Shown: positions 13,822-21,617 of the stretch, piece after piece | Layout of the letters: each line of letters begins with the position of its first letter | Numbering within the stretch: position 1 is the stretch's first letter | Assembly (NCBI GenBank): GCA_019746155.1 | Contig: JAIESJ010000045.1 | Location: 1-24,117 of the forward strand | DNA: 24,117 nt | Reading direction: 5' to 3' | From: Burkholderiales bacterium | GTDB taxonomy: Bacteria; Pseudomonadota; Gammaproteobacteria; Burkholderiales; SG8-41 | The notes under the pieces: generated by a model | What the model saw: only the letters and a program-made list of their open reading frames with translations | What the model was told of the DNA's origin: nothing | Databases searched by the model: none | Made by a program: the position numbers and the translations under genes

Positions 13822-15561
13822 ATGAATACCACGGCGGCTGGCAATCGGCAGCGTTTTATCGCTGCCCACCCCCAATGGTGGATGGGACTGATGCTGCTCG
13901 CGCTGCATGCCGCGCTGGCATGGGGCATAGACGACTGGTGGCCGCGCGCCTTCCTGGTGGCGCATATCGGGCTGTTTCTGTTGTGGCAGCCGGTGTGGCG
14001 CGGCGAGCGCGAGATCGAGCTGCGCTATGCGTTTCTGGTGGTCATCGTCGGGTTCCTGCTCGCTGCTTGGAGCAACTGGTGGCTGATGGCGGTGTGGCTC
14101 GCCGTGCTGTTTGGCCTGATCGGCGGCAGCGTGCCGGGCATGGCGGACCGTCGCCAGCGCCTGGTCTCGACGCTTGCCGCCTTGTATCTGCTGTCGCTGC
14201 TGCTGATGTGGGTGGTGCCGCAGCTTTTCACCGACTGGAGCGTGGAGTCCGCGCTGGTCATGCTGGTGCGTTACGGGTTACCCCTCGTTCCCCTCGCCAT
14301 TTTGCTGATCCGCGTCGAGCCGGGCCGTTCCGAGGCGCCGATCGCGGTCGATCTGTTCTACAGCGTGCTGCTGTTCCTGCTGGTCGTGGCGCTGGTGCTC
14401 GGCAGCTTTGTCATAAAGGAAGTGAGCCACGGCGACTACGCCGTGGCACTGGCGCAGACGCTGCTCGTGATCGCGCTGTTGCTGGCGGTGATTTCCTGGT
14501 TGTGGAATCCCCACAGCGGTTTCGTCGGCATCGGCCATATGATGTCGCGCTATCTGATGAGCCTGGGCCTGCCGTTCGAGCGCTGGGTGCAGCGGCTCGC
14601 CGAGCTTGCGGAACAGGAGTCGCAGCCGCAACGCTTTCTTTCGCTGGCTTTACAGCACATGCTCGCTCTGCCGTGGGTCGCGGGTGTGGACTGGGAAGCG
14701 CGGCTCGGACAGGGCGAGTATGGCACGCGCACTGTTCACTCTTCGGAGTTCTCTATCCAGGATCTGCGGCTCAAAATCTTCACGCGCTGGTCGCTGTCCC
14801 CGGCGGTGCTGCTGCATCTGAAGCTGCTGACGCAGATGGTGGGGCATTTCTACGAAGCCAAACGGCGCGAGCAGATGCAGCGCCAGAATGCCTATACGCA
14901 GGCGATTTACGAAACCGGCGCGCGGCTCACGCACGACGTGAAGAATCTGCTGCAGTCGTTGCGCTCGCTGTGCGCGGCGGTGGAAACCGGCAGCGCTGAC
15001 CAGGCTCCCGCCCTGCAGGCATTGATGCAGCGTCAGTTGCCGCAGATCACCCAGCGCCTCAGCGCCACGCTCGACAAGCTGCAGGCCCCGCAGAAAACCG
15101 ACCTGAGCCAGGTCGACGCCGCGATCTGGTGGGAAGCCCTGACGCAGCGCCATAACGGCCGCAACATCCGGTTCGATCTCGACGCTCCGGCGCAAGACAT
15201 CAGGCTGCCGGCCGAGCTGTTCGACAGCGTCGCCGACAACCTGATCGAGAACGCGCTCGGCAAACTGGCCGACAATAAAGGTCTGGAAGTGCGCGTGACC
15301 TTCTCGCCGGCGCGCGGCTCGCTCACAGTGAGCGACAATGGCGCGGCGATCAGCAGGAATATCGCCGCACAATTGTTCGAGGCGCCGGTGTCTTCCCACA
15401 CCGGACTCGGCGTCGGATTGTATCAGTCGGCCAGGCAGGCGGCGCGGTTCGGTTACCGGCTGACGCTGGCCGCCAACGAACCGGGCAAGGTGTGCTTCGT
15501 GCTGGCGCGGGAGGGAGAAGGACCCTGGAAGTCGGGAGGTCGCGAGAGCGGGAATTCGTGA
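13822..15561 (+). CDS. Membrane sensor histidine kinase, PrsK-like
   Basis: The 579-residue protein has an N-terminal half with about seven membrane helices (to about residue 235). A GAF-like region follows (about 265-340), then a kinase core. The phosphoacceptor is H371 in THDVKNLLQSL, the HDxKN form seen in PrsK-type kinases of exosortase/PEP-CTERM systems. DNLIENALGK near 472 is the N box, VSDNGAAIS the G1 box (the usual GxG is altered) and TGLGVGLYQS the G2 box. GGGGA precedes ATG 13822. No response regulator is adjacent. PrsK kinases pair with the sigma-54 activator PrsR, so a link to the nearby RpoN-dependent pilin promoter is a reasonable but untested inference. Confidence 0.85.
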   Translation: MNTTAAGNRQRFIAAHPQWWMGLMLLALHAALAWGIDDWWPRAFLVAHIGLFLLWQPVWRGEREIELRYAFLVVIVGFLLAAWSNWWLMAVWLAVLFGLIGGSVPGMADRRQRLVSTLAALYLLSLLLMWVVPQLFTDWSVESALVMLVRYGLPLVPLAILLIRVEPGRSEAPIAVDLFYSVLLFLLVVALVLGSFVIKEVSHGDYAVALAQTLLVIALLLAVISWLWNPHSGFVGIGHMMSRYLMSLGLPFERWVQRLAELAEQESQPQRFLSLALQHMLALPWVAGVDWEARLGQGEYGTRTVHSSEFSIQDLRLKIFTRWSLSPAVLLHLKLLTQMVGHFYEAKRREQMQRQNAYTQAIYETGARLTHDVKNLLQSLRSLCAAVETGSADQAPALQALMQRQLPQITQRLSATLDKLQAPQKTDLSQVDAAIWWEALTQRHNGRNIRFDLDAPAQDIRLPAELFDSVADNLIENALGKLADNKGLEVRVTFSPARGSLTVSDNGAAISRNIAAQLFEAPVSSHTGLGVGLYQSARQAARFGYRLTLAANEPGKVCFVLAREGEGPWKSGGRESGNS

Positions 15562-15595
15562 GGGTTCGCCTTGCTCTGACGCTCTCACGCGCCTG

Positions 15596-16312
15596 TCAGG
15601 GCAGCTTGCCTGCCGCGACCATGCGGTTGAAAAGAACATAGGACGGCAGCCAGGTTACGATATCGTCGAATTCGCCGGCTGGCGTCCCGGGCGCCGTAAT
15701 GGTGCGGCTCACGACATCGCGGTTGTTGTCCGTATTCTCGATCTCGTCGGCGCTCGCGGGGTTGGGATTGGTGGTGCCGGTAATGCTGCTGGTCGCGCCG
15801 TAGCCGTTCTTTCCGAGCGACAGGATGGCCGCTACAGCGGAAGAGGTCAGTGCTGAGCCGGCGCAGGACGACGCTGCTGTACAGACCCGCACGCCGGTAC
15901 CGCCGCCGCTCAGAGTGACCGGCGTGGCGGGACTACGCCAAGCGTAGCGTTCGTTTATGACGTAACGGAAGCGGTTTCCCCATACGTCGGCGTTGGCGAC
16001 GCCCAACGTCTGCCACGGCAGGTTTCCGGCCGCGATGCTGCCGGAACTCGAGCTGCACTTGCCGTTGGTGGGGCCACTAAGACTCACGTCTTCAAGGCCG
16101 TCATTGTTGATATCGGGGCAGGGCAGATAGCCGTTGGCGATCGCGAAACCAGCCAGCGCCTCCTTGATCTCATCCAGCGTTTTCTGAGTGTCGCTAATCT
16201 GTTTTCTTTCCACCTGCATTGAGAGCGGCACCAGAATGCCGCCCAACAGCAGAGTGATGATGAATATCGCCACCGCAAGCTCGATCAGCGTAAAGCCGTG
16301 CGCTCGTTCCAT
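15596..16312 (-). CDS. Pseudopilin-like protein with class III signal and Asp/Asn-rich LPCPD loop
   Basis: The 238-residue protein starts MERAHG before FTLIELAVAIFIITLLLGGI, a canonical prepilin leader with Glu5 retained. After the helix comes EALAGFAIANGYLPCPDINN with DGLED following (residues 51-75), then NLPWQTLGV near 97 and WGNRFRYVINERYAW. The DINNDGLED stretch resembles calcium-binding DxNxDGxxD loops. Cysteines at 65, 86 and in VCTAASSCAG could form disulfides. It is the last gene of the MSHA-type operon, 9 nt after the related upstream gene, with AAAGAGG as Shine-Dalgarno. A minor or tip pseudopilin role is inferred. Confidence 0.85.
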   Translation of the reverse strand: MERAHGFTLIELAVAIFIITLLLGGILVPLSMQVERKQISDTQKTLDEIKEALAGFAIANGYLPCPDINNDGLEDVSLSGPTNGKCSSSSGSIAAGNLPWQTLGVANADVWGNRFRYVINERYAWRSPATPVTLSGGGTGVRVCTAASSCAGSALTSSAVAAILSLGKNGYGATSSITGTTNPNPASADEIENTDNNRDVVSRTITAPGTPAGEFDDIVTWLPSYVLFNRMVAAGKLP

Positions 16313-16321
16313 GAGCCTCTT

Positions 16322-17515
16322 TTATGGCGCCACGATGACCAGATGGTCGTTGTTGGCCGGAGACGGCACCGGCTTCACGAAGACGTCGTCGCCATTTGTG
16401 TTCTCGGGGTCTTCAAGGCAGTCGTCGGCAGCGGCACACGGCCGGTTCTGCCCGGCAAAGCCTCGACCGGGCGTCATCACCAACGCCCGGATATTGTTAT
16501 TGGGGGCCGGGATGCCATTCACGGTGAGAAATGCGCCCGGGCCACCGCAACTGGTATTGGACCGATCCGAGCACTTCGGTGAAACCGCGTAGAACAGCAC
16601 AAGATGCCAGTTATTGCCGAAGAACCAGTTCGGCCAAGCCACGCCTTTCCAATTGGGGTCTGATCCATTCCTGCATCTGCTGAGCGGGAAGCTCGTAAAT
16701 CGGGGAATGCGTCCGCTGTACTGATTATCCGTGCAACGGTAAGTGCTGTCGCCATAGTCGTTGGCATAAGGGAAAAAACCGTTGGTATTGTAGAAAGCCA
16801 GCAAGCCGGAGCGCGCCTCCCTTGCAACGCGCATCTCGACATTAGGGAAGAACGTGTCGCTCGTGATCAGCAGCAGCTTGTCGTTAAAACTGCCGCTCGG
16901 TAGCGCTGTCGTGAACGTCGTGTCGCCGTTCGCGTTTTCACCTTCAAGATAGTTGGCCACATTGTTCTGATTGGCCGCATCGCGTAACTGCGTGCCGAGC
17001 GCAGGTCCTGGTGCGAACACGATCGCAATGACGTTGTTGCCTGGTGTATTGCCTGTGACCGCGTACTCTCCAGGAGTATCGCTGTTGAGGATGCCGGTGC
17101 GACTGTTATCTTTAAAACTATTAGATACCGCATACCACAGCCGTTCGCCGGCCCCATCGCGCAGATCGGGGACTCCGAGCGTTTTCCATGGCAAGCGGCC
17201 AATACGCGTCGCCACCGTGTCGCATTTGCCGTCGTCCGCGGCCCCATTGTTGTCCCGGTCGGGACAGGGCAAGTCGCCGGGACGCTCGCCGCTGCCGGTA
17301 AACCGCTGGCTGGAGGCGTAGCCGATCAGGGCTTCCTTCGCTTGAGCTAGTGCTGCGTTTGTGATCTTGTCGGATTCTATGGTGGAGTTGGCAGGACTGA
17401 CGAAATTGTAGAACAGAGCGCCAAAAACAATACCAAGAATCACCACTATCCCAAGCAGCACTTGTCCGCGTTGAGCCGCGCCGCGCCGCGACGGCCTAGG
17501 GGCGGTCCTGGCCAT
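16322..17515 (-). CDS. Large pseudopilin-like protein lacking a canonical class III leader
   Basis: The 397-residue protein has a basic N-terminus, one hydrophobic helix (about 18-38, GQVLLGIVVILGIVFGALF) and a large extracytoplasmic domain. It shares EALIGYA...LPCPDRDNNG...RLPWKTLGVPD...GERLWYAV (about residues 61-130) with the next gene, so the two are related. Unlike that gene, the residue after the putative G is Q and the Glu5 position is Gly, so normal prepilin peptidase processing is doubtful; the QRGQxLL start is closer to PilX/MshP-like minor components. Many cysteines and Asn/Asp/Gly-rich loops suggest a secreted adhesive or tip domain. ATG 17515 lies inside the end of the MshK-like gene (20-bp overlap). 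A longer upstream frame to 17842 overlaps that gene and is rejected. Confidence 0.8.
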   Translation of the reverse strand: MARTAPRPSRRGAAQRGQVLLGIVVILGIVFGALFYNFVSPANSTIESDKITNAALAQAKEALIGYASSQRFTGSGERPGDLPCPDRDNNGAADDGKCDTVATRIGRLPWKTLGVPDLRDGAGERLWYAVSNSFKDNSRTGILNSDTPGEYAVTGNTPGNNVIAIVFAPGPALGTQLRDAANQNNVANYLEGENANGDTTFTTALPSGSFNDKLLLITSDTFFPNVEMRVAREARSGLLAFYNTNGFFPYANDYGDSTYRCTDNQYSGRIPRFTSFPLSRCRNGSDPNWKGVAWPNWFFGNNWHLVLFYAVSPKCSDRSNTSCGGPGAFLTVNGIPAPNNNIRALVMTPGRGFAGQNRPCAAADDCLEDPENTNGDDVFVKPVPSPANNDHLVIVAP

Positions 17516-18137
17516 CGTCGTCCTGGTCCTTGCGCAGGCTTCGCAGGCGTTCCGGCACGCCCCCCGTCCTGGATTCCCAGGGATCTCTGCCTGCGCTTTT
17601 GCCGGTTGAGGTTGTATTTGCCGGAGCGCGTAGCGTCTTTTCCTCTGCGGACTTGGCTTCGGGATTGGCCGCGTCTGCGGACGCCGGTTTGGGTGCGGGC
17701 CTGGGCGCGGTGGCATGACGGGCGTAGGCTTCTTCGATGGTGCCCGAGACGATTTCCAGGCTTTGCCCGACTTTGAGTTCGACGCCACGATCGGTTTGCG
17801 GCACCTGGAGCGTGAGCGTGCCGTTGGGACGCACGCGATCAATCACCACGCCGCCGGCCGCCTCGCGGTCGTGAATGGCCTGGTTGTTGATCCAGACCGT
17901 GGATTTGCCGTCGTTGCGGCGGACGGCGCCACCGTAGGTCAGGATCCCGGGTGCCGGCGCGGTTTCTTCTGGCTTTTCGCCACTCGGTGCGGCGCGGCTT
18001 TTCTGGGTGCGGGCGGTGTCGAGCTGGGCGCGTTGCGCCGGGGTGAAGAAGAACCGGCCGAACGGCTCGGCGGCAGATGACAGGTTGTCCGTCAGCGACA
18101 ATCCGGTCATGGCGAGCAGCACGAGGGCCCGTTTCAT
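17496..18137 (-). CDS. MshK/PilP-like periplasmic pilus assembly protein
   Basis: The 213-residue protein has an N-terminal signal peptide, MKRALVLLAMTGLSL. RFFFTPAQRAQLDTART follows, then a small beta-rich domain (about 65-125) with TYGGAVRRNDGKSTVWINN, like the PilP/GspC homology region that contacts secretins. The C-terminal third is Ala/Pro/Lys-rich and probably disordered. It is longer than typical MshK. ATG 18137 overlaps the preceding stop by 4 bp (ATGA), which supports this start over a longer frame to 18254. Position after MshI- and MshJ-like genes supports the role; sequence identity alone would be weak. Confidence 0.7.
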   Translation of the reverse strand: MKRALVLLAMTGLSLTDNLSSAAEPFGRFFFTPAQRAQLDTARTQKSRAAPSGEKPEETAPAPGILTYGGAVRRNDGKSTVWINNQAIHDREAAGGVVIDRVRPNGTLTLQVPQTDRGVELKVGQSLEIVSGTIEEAYARHATAPRPAPKPASADAANPEAKSAEEKTLRAPANTTSTGKSAGRDPWESRTGGVPERLRSLRKDQDDDGQDRP

Positions 18138-18745
18138 GGCTTTTTCTCCGCCGCGTCGCCGGCTTTGACGGTGATCCACGATAATTCGCATTCGGCCTGC
18201 AGATTGGGTTGAAAGCGGATCACGCCGCCGGTGTCGATGCGCCGCACATCGCACCGGTCGATCAGGAAAACCCCGACGTTCTGCCGGGCGAGCGTGTCAA
18301 AAAAGCGCAGCAAATCTTTCTCGTGCAGCAGCCGGAAGCGCAGCTTCATCACCGATTGCATGAGCGACAGCGGCGCGGGATTGATTTCTACGGCGTAGGC
18401 GTAAGGCTGCTGCACGCCGATCTGGTATTCGACGCCGAACAGTTCGGCCTGCTGGTTGGTGAGCCGCAGTCCGTCCAGCCAGTCGATGCGCCGTTCTTCG
18501 CCGACGAAGCCGGTGCGCTGCAGTTGTTGATACCCGCCGAGGTATTGCACGATGATGTTCTTTTCCTCGCCCGACCGTTGCAGCCGGGTGCGCGCATCTT
18601 TCAACTGCTGCTGCTGCCGCGACAGTGTCTGTAGCGATTGCCCGAGCACAAAATCCGAGTAATAGATCGTGCCCGCGGCAATCAGCGCCACGCACGCCAG
18701 CGCCAGCAGCGGGTTACGCAGCGCTTTGACGTCGGCCGCATTCAT
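18134..18745 (-). CDS. MshJ/PilO-like inner-membrane assembly protein
   Basis: The 203-residue protein has a short cytoplasmic start, one membrane helix (about 13-35, PLLALACVALIAAGTIYYSDFVL) and a coiled-coil segment (QSLQTLSRQQQQLKDART). An alpha/beta periplasmic domain then follows, with LLHEKDLLRFFDTLARQNVGVFLIDRCDVRR, the ferredoxin-like layout of PilO/GspM/MshJ. It would form the inner-membrane alignment platform with the MshI-like protein. It overlaps both neighbours by 4 bp (ATGA), indicating tight translational coupling. Assignment rests on architecture and position. Confidence 0.72.
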   Translation of the reverse strand: MNAADVKALRNPLLALACVALIAAGTIYYSDFVLGQSLQTLSRQQQQLKDARTRLQRSGEEKNIIVQYLGGYQQLQRTGFVGEERRIDWLDGLRLTNQQAELFGVEYQIGVQQPYAYAVEINPAPLSLMQSVMKLRFRLLHEKDLLRFFDTLARQNVGVFLIDRCDVRRIDTGGVIRFQPNLQAECELSWITVKAGDAAEKKP

Positions 18746-20304
18746 GCTTTTGGTTTCATCACGATCAGCAGCTTGAAATCCGCCGTTCCAGACTGCTCGC
18801 GGCTGTCGAGCGTATTGCCCGACAGCGCCAGCGTCGGATTGACATTGAGCGGCAGCTTGATGACGCGCACTCCTGCGACCATTGGATCGTGCGCGAGGCG
18901 GTCGGCAAAAGCATTTATGGTATCTATGGCGCCACGATAGTCGCCGCGGAACGGCCGGATTTCGCCTTCGATCAGGCCGCTTTGCTTACGCGGCGGCGCG
19001 GCGCCGACCGCGGGCGCAGGCGTTACGGCGGCGCGCGCGGACGTTCCGCCGCTGTCGATCTCATCCGGTCCGTATTTCCAGCCGAATTCCCTGATCACGA
19101 TGGCAGGGCTTGCTTCAAGCGCCTTGCTGATGATGCCCATCATCATTTCCGGCGTGCGTGCGGTTTCCTTCAGCTTCTGGGCGATTTCCACCGCCTTCTT
19201 CAGGTGTTCGGCCGAGGCCGGCGCCGCCGGGAACTGCCGGGTCGCTTCCTGGTACAGCGCCTGCTGCAGCGCAGCCTGCCGTGCGGCCTCCGCGGTCTGC
19301 GAATTGGCGTCCATGATCCGATAGGCATTGAAGCCGCCCCACGCCAGCGCGATCATTGCCACCGCGCTCGTCGCGGCATATATGGCGCGGCGAGCCTGGT
19401 AGCGCCGGAAGCCGACGGTGACGGCAGCCGACGCGAGGTTGCTCTCCGGCGCCCTGAGCCCGAGCAGGTGCAGATAGATCACGTCGGGAGAGAGAGCAAG
19501 CTGCTGTTCCGCGATACCCAGCCGGGCGGCGAGTTCTTCGCGGCCCAAGCGCACGCAGTTGAGGCTCGGGTTGTCCCGGGCGATGATTTGCACGGATTCG
19601 GCGAGTTCGTCGTTGCGGTCAAGCAGCAGCACCGTCAAAGGCTCGTCGAGCGTGGCGCCGCGTACGGCGTGCAGATAAAGCCGGGTATTCGAAATCTCGT
19701 CGGCGAAAAAGCGCGCACGGTCGTCGGTGCGGGCACCTTCGCTGCGCGTGAGCCGGCTCAGGCGGAACTGGCGATTATGAAAAAAAGTGAGCCGCAGCCC
19801 CGCGCTGTGTTGCGCCACGATCAGCAAATTGGCCGCCTTGACCTGCAGTTTGTCGAGCAGCGCCGTGCTGACTATCGGCAGCAGGTAGACGCCGGCCACG
19901 GGCAGGCCGCCATCGGCCACCATCAAGAGCCAGCTGGCGACAATATCGGGATTGGTCAGCGCCGAAAACAGGTAGCGGTCGTCACGCCGCTTGCCGCTGT
20001 CGCGGCCCTGCAGCCAGGCGGCGACGAAAGGCGCATTGCGGTAATGCTGCTTGAGCTTGCGGCCGACCATGTGGGCGCGGTCGGAGCCGAACACATGCGG
20101 CAGGGTCTCGAAGCGGTAGTCTTCCTCGACCGCATCGACCATGATGTATACCGGCACGTTTGAGAACGGCGCAAGAAACTGCCTGAACGCGGCGAGCCCG
20201 GCATCGTCATTGCCGCAGACCCGGCAGTCGGCAATCCTGCCGCCGTGCCAATGCGCGGCCGAGGTTTGCTGGGCCGAGACGCAGATCAGAAGTTTGTCAG
20301 CCAT
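18742..20304 (-). CDS. MshI-like platform protein (PilM/PilN or GspL-like architecture)
   Basis: The 520-residue protein has a cytoplasmic N-terminal region (1-305) with an alternating alpha/beta pattern, such as VPVYIMVDAVEEDYRFETLP and PLTVLLLDRNDEL. One membrane helix lies at 307-325 (RAIYAATSAVAMIALAWGG). A coiled-coil segment with QTAEAARQAALQQALYQE follows, and then a small periplasmic domain. This resembles a fused PilM-PilN or GspL protein. It sits where MshI is expected, between MshG and MshJ, and would link the ATPase to the membrane platform. A proline/alanine linker (about 430-450) interrupts the C-terminal domain. Homology is distant, so the name is positional. Confidence 0.65.
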   Translation of the reverse strand: MADKLLICVSAQQTSAAHWHGGRIADCRVCGNDDAGLAAFRQFLAPFSNVPVYIMVDAVEEDYRFETLPHVFGSDRAHMVGRKLKQHYRNAPFVAAWLQGRDSGKRRDDRYLFSALTNPDIVASWLLMVADGGLPVAGVYLLPIVSTALLDKLQVKAANLLIVAQHSAGLRLTFFHNRQFRLSRLTRSEGARTDDRARFFADEISNTRLYLHAVRGATLDEPLTVLLLDRNDELAESVQIIARDNPSLNCVRLGREELAARLGIAEQQLALSPDVIYLHLLGLRAPESNLASAAVTVGFRRYQARRAIYAATSAVAMIALAWGGFNAYRIMDANSQTAEAARQAALQQALYQEATRQFPAAPASAEHLKKAVEIAQKLKETARTPEMMMGIISKALEASPAIVIREFGWKYGPDEIDSGGTSARAAVTPAPAVGAAPPRKQSGLIEGEIRPFRGDYRGAIDTINAFADRLAHDPMVAGVRVIKLPLNVNPTLALSGNTLDSREQSGTADFKLLIVMKPKA

Positions 20305-20312
20305 TTACCGTT

Positions 20313-21521
20313 CTAAAACTTGATCTTGCCCAAAATATCATACACCGGCGACAACACCGACCACATGATCAGCGCCAGCACCACGCCCAGGCCCAGCGTC
20401 ATGGCCGGCTCCAGCAGTTTCAATGCCTTGTCCACCGATTCGCGCACGTCGCGCGTGTAGAAATAATTGACGTTGCGCAGGGAGACGTCGAGGGCGCCGG
20501 TGCTTTCGCCCACCCTCAGCATGCGGATCACGAGCGGCGGGAACACGCCCAGGTTCTGGAAAGTTTCGGTCAGGCTCGCGCCGGCGCCGATCTGCTGGCC
20601 CGCGCGCATCAGACCGTCGGCGATCACGCGGTTGTCGACGATTTCCTCGCTGATCCTGAGCGCTTCCAGAACGGTGATGCCGGACTGGTACATGAGGGCG
20701 AAAAAACTGGCGAAACGCGACATGATGATTTTCTGCAGGATCGGTCCGGTCAGCGGGAAGTGCAGTTTGGCATAGTCCCACAGATATATGGCCCGGGCGC
20801 TGCGCTTGATGGCGAGAACCAGAAACACGGCGACGATGATCGGCGCCCCGAGCACCAGAGGCCAGTAGCCGGTCACGAAGTTGGAAAGGAAAATCAGCAC
20901 CTTGGTCTGAGCCGGCAGCGCCACACCCATGGTTTTGAGCAAACCTACGACCTGCGGCACCAGATACATGAGCAGAAACATGACCACTCCGATCACCACC
21001 GCCAGCACCATTACAGGGTAGATCAGCAGGCGCTTGGTCTGGGACGCGAGCTCGTCCTGCCATTTGAGCGAGTCGGCCAGGCTCTTGAACACCTCGGCGA
21101 TCCGGCCGGTCTGCTCGCCGGCCTTGACCAGGCTTACAAACACGTTATTGAAGACCTCGGGATGCATGGCCATGCACTGCGACATGACCTTGCCGCCTTC
21201 CATGTCCTCGGTCATGACCGTCAGCACTTCGCGAAAGCGCGGGTTGTCCAGGGTGTCGCGCAGGTCGCGCAGGCCGTCGATCAGCGGTATGCCGGAGCGG
21301 TTCATCTGCTCCATGTCGAAACAGAAATTGATGAGGTCCTGGCGCGTGATTTTGCCGCCCGCCGCGAGCACCGCGGCATGGCGATCGACCTCCTTGTAAG
21401 TGATGAGGTCGAGTCCCATGCGCCGCAGGCGCAGCTCGAGATCGACATCGTTGACGGCGTCGAGTCCCCCCCGTGCCTGCCGGCCGATTTTGTCTACCGC
21501 TTTGTATTGGTATGAGGGCAT
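20313..21521 (-). CDS. mshG: MshG-type inner-membrane platform protein (GspF/PilC family)
   Basis: The 402-residue polytopic protein has the duplicated GspF domain. An N-terminal cytoplasmic segment MPSYQYKAVDKIGRQARGG comes first, then a first helical domain (about 65-170: LRDLRDTLDNPRFREVLTVM and SLVKAGEQTGRIAEVFKSLAD), then hydrophobic helices. A second copy (about 270-370) contains FFALMYQSGITVLEALRIS and RVGESTGALDVSLRNV, followed by the C-terminal helix. The SxVxxGExTG motif in both halves is characteristic. It anchors the assembly ATPase MshE and converts its motion into pilin insertion. It lies downstream of mshE across a repeat-filled 97-nt spacer. The GspF fold is certain; the MshG name follows from neighbours. 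Confidence 0.9.
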   Translation of the reverse strand: MPSYQYKAVDKIGRQARGGLDAVNDVDLELRLRRMGLDLITYKEVDRHAAVLAAGGKITRQDLINFCFDMEQMNRSGIPLIDGLRDLRDTLDNPRFREVLTVMTEDMEGGKVMSQCMAMHPEVFNNVFVSLVKAGEQTGRIAEVFKSLADSLKWQDELASQTKRLLIYPVMVLAVVIGVVMFLLMYLVPQVVGLLKTMGVALPAQTKVLIFLSNFVTGYWPLVLGAPIIVAVFLVLAIKRSARAIYLWDYAKLHFPLTGPILQKIIMSRFASFFALMYQSGITVLEALRISEEIVDNRVIADGLMRAGQQIGAGASLTETFQNLGVFPPLVIRMLRVGESTGALDVSLRNVNYFYTRDVRESVDKALKLLEPAMTLGLGVVLALIMWSVLSPVYDILGKIKF

Positions 21522-21532
21522 GCGCTAGCGCG

Positions 21533-21610
21533 GTTCCGTGTCCGATGTTCCAGGTTCCGGGCCGACAACACCGAACACCGAACACCGAACACCGAACCCG
21601 GAACACTGAA
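21533..21610. repeat. Inverted heptad repeat between mshE and mshG
   Basis: The left arm reads in 7-nt steps GTTCCGT, GTCCGAT, GTTCCAG, GTTCCGG (21533-21560). The right arm is CACCGAA four times in perfect register (21569-21596), then CCCGGAA and CACTGAA (to 21610). The left units are inverted counterparts of the right ones (GTTCCGG versus CCGGAAC). It fills the only long spacer within the otherwise tightly packed MSHA-type operon. Confidence 0.9.
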
Positions 21611-21617
21611 CATGAGG

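Noticed and set aside
15562..15595. Bidirectional terminator between the convergent kinase and pseudopilin genes (CTGAC...GTCAG)
   Set aside because: Only a 5-bp stem with a 14-nt loop and no T-run on either strand.
21569..21610. CRISPR-like direct repeats (CACCGAA units)
   Set aside because: Units are 7 nt with no spacers between them and no cas genes nearby. This is a tandem heptad repeat.
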